This document shows positions 17,796-27,276 of a stretch of 64,000 nucleotides of DNA, piece by piece. Origin of the DNA: Verrucomicrobiaceae bacterium (lineage in GTDB: Bacteria; Verrucomicrobiota; Verrucomicrobiia; Verrucomicrobiales; Verrucomicrobiaceae); the NCBI GenBank assembly GCA_947440575.1, contig CANETF010000003.1, positions 1 to 64,000 on the forward strand, given 5' to 3'. How positions within the stretch are numbered: position 1 is the first letter of the stretch; the number at the start of each line of letters is the position of its first letter. The notes under the pieces were generated by a model that saw nothing but the letters and a program-made list of their open reading frames with translations, had not been told where the DNA came from and searched no databases. Made by a program: the position numbers and the translations under genes.

Positions 17796-17935
17796 CTGAA
17801 CGCGCGACCAACCTGGATTTCCAACTTCGCCAAAACCCCGATTGCAGCACAAACACCGAAGGCCCTGAAAGGCTCTCTTTGAGCAAAGGAACTTTCCAAG
17901 GGCCCCGTGGCCCTCTCCCCCACGCGACTACGCCC

Positions 17936-19108
17936 TCACCCAACTCGCACGCTGCTCTTCTTGTCCAGTTTCAGCACATCACCAGTCTTCCAATCCGGTA
18001 TCGCCTTCGGATCACTGATCTTCTCTCCATTAAGTTGAATGCTTCCTCCCTGAATCAAACGCCGGATATCCCCGTTCGACTTTGGCGTCCCCACGACTTC
18101 CGCATAAGCATGCGCCACCACGGCAATAACATCCCTCGCCTCTGGGAGAGTCAGTGCTGGCAGGTCCGCACTCGCTAAGTCCCGCTTGGAAAAACGCAGG
18201 TCCCAATCCGCCAGACAGGCCTCCGCCGCTGCAGCATCGTGATAGAGTGTCACGCACTTCGCTCCCAGCGCCTTCTTCGCCACCATCGGATGCAGTCCCT
18301 CTTCGAGCGTTTCTCCCAGAACCAACAAGTAATACTTCGCCATCAACTCATCCGGTATGCTCATCAGCTTCCCGAACATGTCCTTCGCCTCATCGGTCAC
18401 CCCCACATAGTTATTGAGCGACTTGCTCATCTTCTTCACCCCGTCCAATCCCTCGAGCAAAGGCAGCGTCATGCACACCTGCGGTTCCTGCCCTTCCTCC
18501 TTCTGCAAATCGCGACCCACCAGGATATTGAACAACTGATCACTTCCGCCGATCTCCACATCCGAACGCACCACCACCGAATCCCACCCCTGCATGATCG
18601 GATATTGAATCTCATGCAGCCTCACCTCTGTTCCATCTTGTACCCGCGTCTTAAAATCCTCTCGTTGCAACATCTGCTGCAATGTCACCCGCGCATTCAA
18701 ACGGATCACCTCCATGAACGGCATCTGCTTGAACCAATCCCCATTATAGACCACCTCAGTCTTCGCCCGATCCAACACCAAAAACGCCTGCTCCGTGTAG
18801 GTCGCAGCATTCGAAATGACCTGCTCATAAGTCAACGGCGGCCGAGTCGACGACCGTCCGCTCGGATCCCCAATCATCGCCGTAAAGTCCCCGATGATCA
18901 GCACAATATGATGTCCCAAATCCTGAAACTGCTTCAACTTCCGCAATCCCACTGCATGCCCAAGATGTATGTCCGGCGACGTCGGATCCACCCCCATCTT
19001 CACTCGCAGCGGTCTTCCCCTTCCTAACCTCTCCAGCAGTTCTTTTTCACTGTGAATCGTCACCGTGCCGCGTTTAAGGATCTCGAGTTGTTTGGTTGGG
19101 GAAAGCAT
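17936..19108 (-). CDS. tyrS: Tyrosyl-tRNA synthetase
   Basis: The protein has 390 residues and charges tRNA-Tyr with tyrosine in the cytoplasm. The class I signatures are clear: the HIGH motif as H48-L-G-H51 in DIHLGHAVGL, and KKMSKSLNN with KMSKS at 226-230. Tyrosine/ATP pocket segments MGVDPTSPDIHLGH and EIGGSDQLFNILVGRDLQ are present. Residues about 330-390 form an S4 RNA-binding domain (DIRRLIQGGSIQLNGEKISD). Length suggests the shorter bacterial (TyrZ-like) class. It is a single minus-strand gene abutting the degenerate end of the sulfatase operon and diverging from the TPR-like gene at 19214. Confidence 0.96.
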   Translation of the reverse strand: MLSPTKQLEILKRGTVTIHSEKELLERLGRGRPLRVKMGVDPTSPDIHLGHAVGLRKLKQFQDLGHHIVLIIGDFTAMIGDPSGRSSTRPPLTYEQVISNAATYTEQAFLVLDRAKTEVVYNGDWFKQMPFMEVIRLNARVTLQQMLQREDFKTRVQDGTEVRLHEIQYPIMQGWDSVVVRSDVEIGGSDQLFNILVGRDLQKEEGQEPQVCMTLPLLEGLDGVKKMSKSLNNYVGVTDEAKDMFGKLMSIPDELMAKYYLLVLGETLEEGLHPMVAKKALGAKCVTLYHDAAAAEACLADWDLRFSKRDLASADLPALTLPEARDVIAVVAHAYAEVVGTPKSNGDIRRLIQGGSIQLNGEKISDPKAIPDWKTGDVLKLDKKSSVRVG

Positions 19109-19213
19109 AAGTTTCTAAAAGCTAAAGAAAGGGTGCACAGCATTGTCCCAATTGACAAAATTCACAGAACTTTTTCATCGATCTCTCCCTCCCATCACGT
19201 TTCCTCCCCTGAC

Positions 19214-19855
19214 ATGCCTCGCCTCACCACCACCCTATTCCTCGCCTTCATTCTCACGGCCACTGCCCAAGACCTCTCCAAAACCCCTGACCAATGGATG
19301 GAGACCGGGGTCGATGCCTTTTTCGATGCCCGCATCGAGGACTCAGCCGTTGCCTTCGACAAGGTCATCGAAGCCGTTCCCCAAGCCAAACCCCAACTCT
19401 GGCAACGCGGCCTCACCCTCTACTATGCCAAACGCTACCAGGACGGTCGCGACCAGTTCGAGACCCACCAAACCGCCAACTCCAACGACGTCGAAAACGC
19501 CGCCTGGCACTTCCTCTGCGTCGCCCGCCTCGAAGGCGTTGACGCCGCCCGCAAGGCCCTCATCCCCATCGAAGGCGACACTCGCGTGCCCATGAAACAG
19601 GTCCACGACCTTTACGCAGGCAAGGGCTCTGTCGAAGCCGTTCTCCTCGCCGCAAGCACTGGCGACGACTCCCCCCTCCGCCGCAACCACCTCTGCTACG
19701 CTCACCTCTACCTCGGCCTCTACTTCGAAGCCCTCGGAGACGACGCCAAGGCCAAAGACCACATCCTCAAAGCCGCCACCGACTACGAAATGGATCACTA
19801 CATGGGCAAAACCGCCATCACTCATGCCAAAGTCCGTGGCTGGCTCCCCAAGTGA
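19214..19855 (+). CDS. Small secreted TPR-like protein
   Basis: I choose the ATG at 19214 because it gives a clean signal peptide (MPRLTTTLFLAFILTATAQD). An in-frame ATG at 19052 would extend the gene back over the start of tyrS. The 213-residue product has helical pairs such as WMETGVDAFFDARIEDSAVAFDKVI and LYLGLYFEALGDDAKAKDHI, which are TPR-like. No enzyme motif is visible. Such proteins usually bind other envelope proteins; the partner is unknown. Confidence 0.75.
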   Translation: MPRLTTTLFLAFILTATAQDLSKTPDQWMETGVDAFFDARIEDSAVAFDKVIEAVPQAKPQLWQRGLTLYYAKRYQDGRDQFETHQTANSNDVENAAWHFLCVARLEGVDAARKALIPIEGDTRVPMKQVHDLYAGKGSVEAVLLAASTGDDSPLRRNHLCYAHLYLGLYFEALGDDAKAKDHILKAATDYEMDHYMGKTAITHAKVRGWLPK

Positions 19856-19941
19856 CCGCCCTCCCCTCCCTCCATTAGAAAATGCATCCCTCCCGCCATT
19901 CTTTGTTGCCGCTCCTACAAACGTCCCCTTAGTATCATCCC

Positions 19942-21282
19942 ATGTCGGCCGCACCCGGTTCGGATGAAAAATTTTGGCATGCTGCCGCTCGCGGCCTCTC
20001 TCGCCGCATCCACTTCGGTTGGTGGCTGGATTATTGGTTGACCCTCCTCATCCCCCTCAGCTTCATCGGTGCCATCACCATCCTCGCCCTTCGCTATTGG
20101 CTAAATCTCCCCACTCAGTCGGTCCTGGCAGGCCTCGCCTCCGCTCTCCTCCTCTCTTCGCTCGCCGCCTACCTCTGGATGCGCCGACACCGCGAACCCC
20201 TAAGCACCACCCGAATTCGCCTCGAGGATGCCCTCGGACTTAAGGCCCGCCTCTCCGCCGCCGCTGCCGGTATCGGTCCCTGGCCACCAGCCCGCCCCAA
20301 CCTTACTCTCCCCGTCACCTACCGCCCCGGTCGCCCCCTCTTCATGGTGGCTTCCGGCGCAACTCTCCTCTCAGCCGCCATCCTCATCCCCATCTCCCGC
20401 TCCCAACCCGAAAAACCCCGTGTCATCGAACCTCCATCCGCGCTCCAAGAGGTCCAAAACCGGCTCGATAACGTCAAAAAGAACGACGCGGTGAATCCTG
20501 AATCCATCGACCAAGTCGAGGAAAAAATGGCCGAACTCCTCCAGCGCCCCGCCCAAAACTGGTACGAACACGCCAGCCTCGAAGCCGCCGATCACCTCCG
20601 TGATGTCACCGCCGCCGACCTCCAACAACTCGCCCAAAACCTTGCCGATGCCGAACGTGCCGCCAACGCCCTCGCCGCCTCGGCCTCCGGTTCCGGCCTC
20701 CCCCAAGCCGCCAAAGACTCACTGGAACAAGCCCTCCAAAACGCCTCCCAATCCATGCAAGGCGCTGGCATGCAACCCAGTGGTGACCTCATGGACGCCC
20801 TCAAAAACGTCGACCCCTCTCAGCTCTCCAATATGAGCGCCGACCAACTCAAAGACCTCGCCAATCAACTCGCCCAGAACCAGCAATCCCTCCAGCAGGC
20901 CCTCAAAAAATCCCCCAGCCTCGACCTCTCCAACCTCCCCGAAGGACGCCCTGGTGAGGGAAAGGGCGAAGGCGAAAAAGAAGGCACAGGCCAAGGTGCC
21001 CCCACACGTGGCCCCGGCACTGCCCCCGTCACCCTCGCCTCCGAAGACACTCAACTCGACACCAACAAAATCGAAACCCTCAAAAATCCCCTCGACCTCT
21101 CCCGCCTCGCCACTGGCGACGCTCTCTCCGTCACCAACGGCGCCGCCAAAATCGATCCCAAAGCCTACCAAGGCCCCCAACAAGGCGGCGCCACCTCAGC
21201 ACCCGGCGACGGCGGCGCTGCCGTCTGGCAAAAATCCCTCATCCCCGCTGAACGCGAAACCCTCAAACGCTTCTTCAAATAG
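19942..21282 (+). CDS. Membrane protein with Gln/Ala-rich helical region, MoxR operon
   Basis: The protein has 446 residues. Two close transmembrane segments (about 28-50 and 58-78) and a third (about 128-150) anchor the N-terminus. From about 160 to 330 it is almost all helix-forming, rich in Gln, Ala and Leu (ADLQQLAQNLADAERAANALAA, LANQLAQNQQSLQQAL), as in a coiled coil. A low-complexity Gly/Glu/Lys linker follows and then a C-terminal tail ending LIPAERETLKRFFK. Position directly before a MoxR ATPase recalls the DUF4175-like proteins of bacterial MoxR/VWA clusters, but I cannot confirm the family. The function is unknown; it may be an assembly scaffold. Confidence 0.7.
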   Translation: MSAAPGSDEKFWHAAARGLSRRIHFGWWLDYWLTLLIPLSFIGAITILALRYWLNLPTQSVLAGLASALLLSSLAAYLWMRRHREPLSTTRIRLEDALGLKARLSAAAAGIGPWPPARPNLTLPVTYRPGRPLFMVASGATLLSAAILIPISRSQPEKPRVIEPPSALQEVQNRLDNVKKNDAVNPESIDQVEEKMAELLQRPAQNWYEHASLEAADHLRDVTAADLQQLAQNLADAERAANALAASASGSGLPQAAKDSLEQALQNASQSMQGAGMQPSGDLMDALKNVDPSQLSNMSADQLKDLANQLAQNQQSLQQALKKSPSLDLSNLPEGRPGEGKGEGEKEGTGQGAPTRGPGTAPVTLASEDTQLDTNKIETLKNPLDLSRLATGDALSVTNGAAKIDPKAYQGPQQGGATSAPGDGGAAVWQKSLIPAERETLKRFFK

Positions 21283-21291
21283 CCCTTCCCC

Positions 21292-22305
21292 ATGACCTCC
21301 CCACTCTCCGAAATCGAAGCCTCCCAAGCCGCCTCCCAGATCGACCTCCTCCGCCAATCCCTCCGCAGCGTTCTCTTCGGCCAGGACGCTCTCATCGAGA
21401 ACGTCCTCACCGGCCTCCTCGCCCGCGGCCACATCCTGCTCGAAGGCCTCCCCGGCCTTGGCAAAACCGAACTCGTCAAAGGCCTATCAAAATCCCTCGG
21501 GCTCGATGCCAAACGCGTCCAGTTCACTCCCGATCTCCTCCCCGGTGACATCACCGGCAACCCCATGCTCCAGGAGACCGACACCGGCCGCCGCTTCGTC
21601 TTCCAACCCGGGCCCCTCTTCGCCAATCTCGTCCTCGCCGACGAAATCAATCGCGCTTCCCCCAAGACCCAGTCCGCCCTCCTCGAAGCCATGCAGGAGC
21701 GCCGCGTCACCGTCATGGGCGAGACCCACCTTCTGCCCGATCCCTTCTTCGTCCTAGCTACCCAAAACCCCATCGAACTCGAAGGCACCTACCCACTCCC
21801 CGAGGCCCAACTCGACCGCTTCCTCTTCAAACTCGAGGTCCGAGCCAACAACGCAGCCACCCTCGAACAAATCGTCCTCCACCGCGAAATCGGCGTCGAA
21901 CCCCAAGTCTCCCAAGTCCTTTCCCGGGAAAACCTCACCACCCTGCTCGACCAAGTCCGCCGCGTCTTCATGCCTGTTCCCGTAGCCAACTTCATCGCCC
22001 GCCTCGTCCACGCCACCCAACCCGGCGAACCCCACTCCGGCGGCATCCACTACGGCGCCAGTCCCCGTGCCGCCCTCGCCCTCGCCGCCGCCTCCAAAGC
22101 CCGCGCCCTCATCGCTGGCCGCCTCAACGCCTCCTACGAAGACGTTCGCGACGCCGCCCCCCAGGTCCTCCGCCACCGCCTCCTCCTCGACTACCGCGCC
22201 AAACTCGAAGGCCTCACCCCGGACCTCCTCATCGCCCGCCTCCTCGAACACACCCCCGCCCAGGACGCCCCGCTACCCACCTCCCTCAAAGCCGCCAAAC
22301 TCTAG
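21292..22305 (+). CDS. MoxR-family AAA+ ATPase
   Basis: The protein has 337 residues. Walker A is GLPGLGKT (residues 52-59) and Walker B is LVLADEINRA (Asp117, Glu118). A sensor-1 segment FFVLATQNPIELEGTYPLPEAQLDRFLF follows; this is the hallmark of the MoxR family. A C-terminal lid ends near residue 320. MoxR proteins act as chaperone-like ATPases, normally with VWA-domain partners and a DUF58 protein to mature or insert metal-dependent complexes. Here the gene is 9 bases after the coiled-coil membrane protein and is followed by a membrane protein and ABC genes; no DUF58 or VWA gene is present in the operon. Confidence 0.95.
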   Translation: MTSPLSEIEASQAASQIDLLRQSLRSVLFGQDALIENVLTGLLARGHILLEGLPGLGKTELVKGLSKSLGLDAKRVQFTPDLLPGDITGNPMLQETDTGRRFVFQPGPLFANLVLADEINRASPKTQSALLEAMQERRVTVMGETHLLPDPFFVLATQNPIELEGTYPLPEAQLDRFLFKLEVRANNAATLEQIVLHREIGVEPQVSQVLSRENLTTLLDQVRRVFMPVPVANFIARLVHATQPGEPHSGGIHYGASPRAALALAAASKARALIAGRLNASYEDVRDAAPQVLRHRLLLDYRAKLEGLTPDLLIARLLEHTPAQDAPLPTSLKAAKL

Positions 22306-22346
22306 CCGTTTCCCCTACTCACCACCGACCCCTCCCCGTCCCTGCA

Positions 22347-24050
22347 ATGCGGCTCCTTCTTCTCCTCTCCATCTTCCTCATCTCACCCGCGCTCCATGCC
22401 GCCGGCGGCTTTGTGCACACCGTCACCATGGACCCCGAGACTCGGGACAGCATCACCATCTCCTCGCCCTTCAACAACATCCCCACCGTCGGCTTCATGC
22501 CGCTGCACATCACAATCGACAACCGCTCAACCGAAGACCGCCAATGGTCCCTCGCCCCCCAAAATCGCCTGATGGGCGGCGACTGGATCACCGCCTCATG
22601 GACCTTCCCCGTCAAAGCCGGATCCAAAGCTGAGTTCGACATCCTCGTCCCCCTCAAATCCAATAACTTCAACTACCGATGGGGCGCGCAACTTTCCTGG
22701 TCCGGCCCCGGTGTCGACTCCCCCATGATGCAACTCCCCCAGACCAGCAACAACTCCACCTCCTCGAACACTCCCTTCCTCGCCTTCTCAGACTCCCTCC
22801 ACGCCAAACACTGGGGCACACTCCAATCCTCCAACTCAAACCTCATCTCCACCTCCGTCGACCTCTCTCAAGCCCCTGCCGACTGGCGAGCCTACATCGG
22901 CATCGACCAAATCTGGATGACCTCCCAAGAATGGCTCTCCTTTCCTGCCGACAAAAAACAAGCCCTCCAGCAGGCTCTCACCCTCGGCGCCTATATCGCC
23001 TTCGTCTGCAAAAACAGTGACGAAGCCTCTCTCATCCGCCAAGCCTTCAACCGCCCGGACACCAACGCGTCCTGGAAAGTCGGCTCCAGCCACGTCAACC
23101 TTTTGCTCGAAGGAACCGACACCACCTCCCGAATCGAGAACCTCCTCAGCAAAACCAACGCCAAAGCCGACCTGCTCGAAGACCATCGCCTGTCCAGTTA
23201 CCTCGATAAGGCCGTTGCCCAGATCGGCACTGCCGGTCCCCTCGTTCTCATCTTCATCATCCTCTTCGGCATCGTCGCCGGCCCCGTCAACCTCTTCATC
23301 CTTGCTCCCTCCGGACGCCGGCACCGCCTCTTCATCACCACCCCCATCATTTCCTTCATCGGCGCCCTCATCCTCGCCGCCGCCATCTTCATCCAGGACG
23401 GCACCGGCGGCAGCGGTACCCGCCTCCTCCACGTCCAAGTCCTCCCGGACCAAAAACAACTCGTCATCCAGCAGGAGCAAGCCTCCCGCACCGGCCTTCT
23501 TTTCGGCACCTCCTTCACCCCTCCGCCCGGCACCTGGGTCCAACCCCTTTTCAGCAACAACCTAGGCCTCCAGTTCAACCGCTCCAGCAGCGCCTTGTCC
23601 ATCGACTCCTCCGGCACCTTCACAGGCGAATGGTTCCGCAGCCGCACCCGCCAGAATCACCTCGTCACCTCCGTCCGCCCCTCCCGCGCCGCCATCGAGT
23701 TCACCCCAGGCCCCGCCCCCTCCATCGTCTCCTCCATCGAAGCCGAACTCGACACCCTCTTCATCCTCGACCCCCAAGGCAAAGCCTGGTCCGCCACCAA
23801 CATCCGCCCCGGCGAGCGCGTCATCCTCACCCAAGCCGAGTCCAACGCCCCTCGGCAATGGTGGAGTAAACAAATTACCGACCACCACCTCTCCAGCGCC
23901 CTCAACACCACCACCGAAGCCGTCGCCAACCAAAACACCACCTTTTACGCCACCACCACCAACCCCGGCTCCCTCCCCATCGAAACCCTCCCCGCCATCC
24001 GCTGGTCCACCCCCCTCACCCTCATCTCTGGACCCCTCACAATCAAATAA
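22347..24050 (+). CDS. Large exported membrane protein of the MoxR/ABC operon
   Basis: The protein has 567 residues. A signal peptide (MRLLLLLSIFLISPALHAAGG) precedes about 260 residues that should lie outside the cytoplasm. Two transmembrane helices follow (about residues 292-316, PLVLIFIILFGIVAGPVNLFIL, and about 328-348). The remaining C-terminal part has no obvious motif. The GPVNLF sequence after a hydrophobic helix is reminiscent of membrane proteins in gliding/ABC-2-associated clusters, but I do not recognise a named family. The gap to the ABC ATPase is 9 bases, so it probably works with the transporter. Confidence 0.7.
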   Translation: MRLLLLLSIFLISPALHAAGGFVHTVTMDPETRDSITISSPFNNIPTVGFMPLHITIDNRSTEDRQWSLAPQNRLMGGDWITASWTFPVKAGSKAEFDILVPLKSNNFNYRWGAQLSWSGPGVDSPMMQLPQTSNNSTSSNTPFLAFSDSLHAKHWGTLQSSNSNLISTSVDLSQAPADWRAYIGIDQIWMTSQEWLSFPADKKQALQQALTLGAYIAFVCKNSDEASLIRQAFNRPDTNASWKVGSSHVNLLLEGTDTTSRIENLLSKTNAKADLLEDHRLSSYLDKAVAQIGTAGPLVLIFIILFGIVAGPVNLFILAPSGRRHRLFITTPIISFIGALILAAAIFIQDGTGGSGTRLLHVQVLPDQKQLVIQQEQASRTGLLFGTSFTPPPGTWVQPLFSNNLGLQFNRSSSALSIDSSGTFTGEWFRSRTRQNHLVTSVRPSRAAIEFTPGPAPSIVSSIEAELDTLFILDPQGKAWSATNIRPGERVILTQAESNAPRQWWSKQITDHHLSSALNTTTEAVANQNTTFYATTTNPGSLPIETLPAIRWSTPLTLISGPLTIK

Positions 24051-24059
24051 GCCCAAAAA

Positions 24060-25064
24060 ATGTCCGCCCCAGAACCCATCGTCGAAGTCCGCGACCTTGA
24101 CCGCCGCTTCGCCCAGGTCCACGCCGTCAAAGGTATCTCCTTCGACATCCTACCCGGCCAGGTCGTCGGCTTCATCGGTGCCAACGGCGCCGGCAAAACC
24201 ACCACCATGCGCATGATGGCCACCCTCGAGCGCCCCTCCGGCGGCAGCATCCGCATCGCTGGCCATCACGTCATTCGCGACCCCGCCGCCGTCCGTCAGG
24301 TCATCGGCTGGATGCCCGACAACTACGGCACCTACGCCAACATGAACGTCTTCGAATACCTCGATTTCTTCGCCCGCGCCTACGGCCTCCGCAGTTCCAA
24401 GCGCCGCGCCCGCGTCGAAGAAATCCTCGACTTCGCCGACCTCACCCCCCTCGCCGACCGCCCCATCAACAAACTCAGCAAAGGCATGGGCCAGCGCCTC
24501 TGCTTCGGTCGCATGCTCCTCCCCGACCCCCAGTTCCTCATCCTCGACGAACCCGCCGCCGGCCTCGACCCCAAAGCCCGCATCGAATTCAAAAACCTCG
24601 TCCGCATCCTCGCCCAACAAGGCAAAACCCTCTTCATCTCCTCCCACATCCTCTCCGAACTCGGCGAAATGTGCGACACCCTCCTCTTCATCGACTCCGG
24701 CAAAATCGTCTACCATGGCGCCGCCGAACAACTTCGCCGCGGCAACCAAACCACCCCCAACGGCCTCGCCGCCGCCAGCCAAATCATCGACATCTCCCTC
24801 ATCGGCGATCCCACCCCTCTCCTCGACTGGCTCTCCCTCCGCCCTGGTATCAAACTCCTCGACAAACGCCGCGACGGCGCCCGCCTCGAAATGACTGCAG
24901 GCGACGATGAAGCCCTCGCCAATCTCCTCAAGCAAATGATCACCGACGGCCTCCCCCTCACCGAGTTCCATCGAGTCGAACGCAAGCTCGAAGATGCCTT
25001 CGTCGACATGGTGCGAGGTCTCCAAAACCCGCCACCCCTCCCTGGCCTCAACCTCCCATCCTAG
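24060..25064 (+). CDS. ABC transporter ATP-binding protein (ABC-2/GldA-like)
   Basis: The protein has 334 residues. Walker A is GANGAGKTT (residues 40-48), the signature is LSKGMGQ (139-145) and Walker B is FLILDEP (from 159), followed by a D-loop GLDP. A His-switch region lies at FISSHILSELGEM. The C-terminal extension after about 230 is usual in ABC-2 exporters of the DrrA/GldA kind. It should power export through the two permeases just downstream. The substrate cannot be told. The stop codon TAG touches the probable non-ATG start of the first permease. Confidence 0.94.
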   Translation: MSAPEPIVEVRDLDRRFAQVHAVKGISFDILPGQVVGFIGANGAGKTTTMRMMATLERPSGGSIRIAGHHVIRDPAAVRQVIGWMPDNYGTYANMNVFEYLDFFARAYGLRSSKRRARVEEILDFADLTPLADRPINKLSKGMGQRLCFGRMLLPDPQFLILDEPAAGLDPKARIEFKNLVRILAQQGKTLFISSHILSELGEMCDTLLFIDSGKIVYHGAAEQLRRGNQTTPNGLAAASQIIDISLIGDPTPLLDWLSLRPGIKLLDKRRDGARLEMTAGDDEALANLLKQMITDGLPLTEFHRVERKLEDAFVDMVRGLQNPPPLPGLNLPS

Positions 25065-25778
25065 CTGCCCCTGAACGCCACCTCCCCCATCACCAGCGAA
25101 TGGCCGGACTGGATGAACCCCATCCTCGTCAAAGAACTGCGCCAAAGCCTCCGCAGCCGCTGGTTTGAAATCATCTTCCTCTGGCTCTGCTCCAGCCTCA
25201 CCCTCATCACCGCGGTCGGCTCTTCCATCAACGCCCCCAACGGCACCACCATCTGCTTCTGGATATCCGTCGCCAGCACCTTCCACATCCTGCTCCCCTT
25301 TCGCACCATCGTCTCCGCCCGCGACGATCGCCAACGCGGCAACTTCGAACTCATCCGCGTCGCAGGCATCACCGCCGAAAAACTCACCAACCAGCGCATC
25401 ACCGCGCTCTTATTCCACACCCTTACCCTCGCCAGCCTCGTCCTGCCCTTCGTCGTCCTTCGCTACTTCCTCGGCGGCATCGAACTCTACAGCGAACTCA
25501 CCTACCTCCTTCTCCTCACCCTCAGCGCCCCCGTTGTCGGCAGCGTCTTCCTCTGGCAATCCACTACCGACACCATCGGACGTGTCCTTATCTCCATACT
25601 CCTCTGCTTCCTCCTCCCTCTCTACGAATTCTTCACCGTTGCCTCCGCCTTCGGTTCGGGAGTCGCCGCCGGTGCCCCTTTTGTCGTTTGGGTCTTTGTC
25701 TCCGTCATCGCCACCATGATCGCTCAAGCCTTCGCCTCCGAAGGCTTCATCCTCCACTCCCTCACCTCCAATTCCTGA
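25065..25778 (+). CDS. ABC-2-type transporter permease, short paralogue (non-ATG start likely)
   Basis: The first ATG in frame is at 25113 and gives a 221-residue membrane protein with about six hydrophobic segments. The codons before it (25065-25112) read LPLNATSPITSEWPDW, which matches the N-terminus of the second permease (ATTAPILPSNDFPDWL) just before the shared motif NPILVKELRQSLRSR. So translation probably starts at the CTG at 25065 or 25071, immediately after the ATPase stop. The start is inferred; the permease call rests on this paralogy, the membrane segments and the ATPase neighbour. It is about half the length of its partner. Confidence 0.75.
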   Translation: MPLNATSPITSEWPDWMNPILVKELRQSLRSRWFEIIFLWLCSSLTLITAVGSSINAPNGTTICFWISVASTFHILLPFRTIVSARDDRQRGNFELIRVAGITAEKLTNQRITALLFHTLTLASLVLPFVVLRYFLGGIELYSELTYLLLLTLSAPVVGSVFLWQSTTDTIGRVLISILLCFLLPLYEFFTVASAFGSGVAAGAPFVVWVFVSVIATMIAQAFASEGFILHSLTSNS

Positions 25779-25830
25779 CTCACCCCTTTCACCTTTCCCT
25801 CTCTAAGCGTCCAAAGTTCCCCACGCCCAC

Positions 25831-27276
25831 ATGCCCGCCACCACCGCCCCCATTCTCCCCTCGAACGACTTTCCCGACTGGCTCAGCCCCATTGTCGTCA
25901 AAGAACTCCGCCAGGGCCTCAAAAGCCGCGCCTTCGTCTCCATCGCCACCATCCTCCAGGGCGGCATGGCCTTGATGTTCGTCCTCGCCGCCCTCAGTCG
26001 CATGAGCCCCGGTGGCAGTGGCGTCGATACCCTCAGCGGCTTCTTCTGGTTCATGCTCTGGATCCCTCTCATCTTTGTCATGCCCGGTCGCGCCCTGCAA
26101 GCCATCGCCGAAGAAACCAAAGTCCAGACCCTCGAACTCGTCCAAATGACTCGCATGCAGTCCCTTCGCATCGCCTTCGGCAAATGGCTCGCCCTCACGG
26201 TTCAAAGCTTCCTCCTCGTCCTCGCCATCCTCCCCTACTTCGTCCTCCGCTACTTCTTCGGCGGCGTCGACCTCGTCAATGACTTCACCAGCCTCCTCTT
26301 CCTTCTGGCGTTCTCCATGGTCCTCACCGCCTCCGGCCTCGCCGCCTCCACTCTGAAGCCCGGCCTTCGCATTGTTCTCGTCATCGTTTCCGTCGGCTTC
26401 CTGCTCATTGGCGGCCAAGTCTTCGCCATGATCTCTGCCTTCGGTGTCGGCGGACCCTTCGGCGGCTTCAGTTGGCCCAATTCCCCCTGGCTCGGCAGCC
26501 TCGCCGCCATCATCCTCGTCGCGGCCTATGTCACCTTCTTCCTCCTCCAGGCCGCCGGACATCTCTCCACCCAGGTCGAAAGCTACTCTTCAAAAAAGCG
26601 CTCCCTCGCCCTGCTCTCCGTCTTCGTCATCCTCCTCGCCTGGATCCTCTTCACCCAATCCATCATCGACCTCCGCATCCTCGCTCTCCTCACCCCTCTC
26701 GTCCTCTGGTCCGTCGCCGAAGCCCTCGTCGAACTCAACGACCCCGACTGGCTCGTCGGTCGTCACCAACCCCTCTGGAACATTCCCTTCCGCCCAGGCT
26801 GGTCGGGCGGCTTCTTCTTCGCCCTCATCATCTTTGCTGTCATCTTCACCGGTGTCCTCCTTGGCAGCCAACCCACTGACGTAGAAGGCATGCAAAAAAG
26901 CTTCGTCATTTTCATCGGCGCCGTCATCACCCCCGCCCTCCTCCTCATCCGCATGCCCCGCATCAAGCAGCGACTCCTCTTCTACTGGCTCATCCACCTC
27001 CTCTTCGCCCTCGCCTTCGTTGTCGCTCTCCTCATCTCCACCCGCCCTGGGCTCAGCGATGAAATCGCCCTCGCCTACCTCGCCCCGCTCCCTCCCGCCA
27101 CCGCCCTCGCCTGTATCGAACAGGAAATGGACATCGACTTCATCCGCACCGTCTTCCCCGTCACCGCCACCGTCACCACCATCCTCCTCTCCATCTTCAC
27201 CCTCTCCGCCCTCTCCGCCCTCTCCGCCCTGCTCGCCCTCCGCCCCAAATCATCGGACGCCTCCATCCCCTCCTGA
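25831..27276 (+). CDS. ABC-2-type transporter permease, long paralogue
   Basis: The protein has 481 residues with about twelve hydrophobic stretches. The N-terminus carries FPDWLSPIVVKELRQGLKSR, the same amphipathic start as the shorter permease. A second shared region reads LPYFVLRYFFGGVDL, against LPFVVLRYFLGGIEL in the shorter one. The two are therefore paralogues, one extended by a second membrane half. Together with the ATPase they should form a heteromeric exporter. The 3' end overlaps the convergent pterin dehydratase gene by 27 bases. Confidence 0.85.
   Translation: MPATTAPILPSNDFPDWLSPIVVKELRQGLKSRAFVSIATILQGGMALMFVLAALSRMSPGGSGVDTLSGFFWFMLWIPLIFVMPGRALQAIAEETKVQTLELVQMTRMQSLRIAFGKWLALTVQSFLLVLAILPYFVLRYFFGGVDLVNDFTSLLFLLAFSMVLTASGLAASTLKPGLRIVLVIVSVGFLLIGGQVFAMISAFGVGGPFGGFSWPNSPWLGSLAAIILVAAYVTFFLLQAAGHLSTQVESYSSKKRSLALLSVFVILLAWILFTQSIIDLRILALLTPLVLWSVAEALVELNDPDWLVGRHQPLWNIPFRPGWSGGFFFALIIFAVIFTGVLLGSQPTDVEGMQKSFVIFIGAVITPALLLIRMPRIKQRLLFYWLIHLLFALAFVVALLISTRPGLSDEIALAYLAPLPPATALACIEQEMDIDFIRTVFPVTATVTTILLSIFTLSALSALSALLALRPKSSDASIPS

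Noticed and set aside
19152-19180. TTGACA as a -35 box for the TPR-like gene
   Set aside because: No acceptable -10 sequence lies 16-18 bases downstream, so it is not enough evidence for a promoter.
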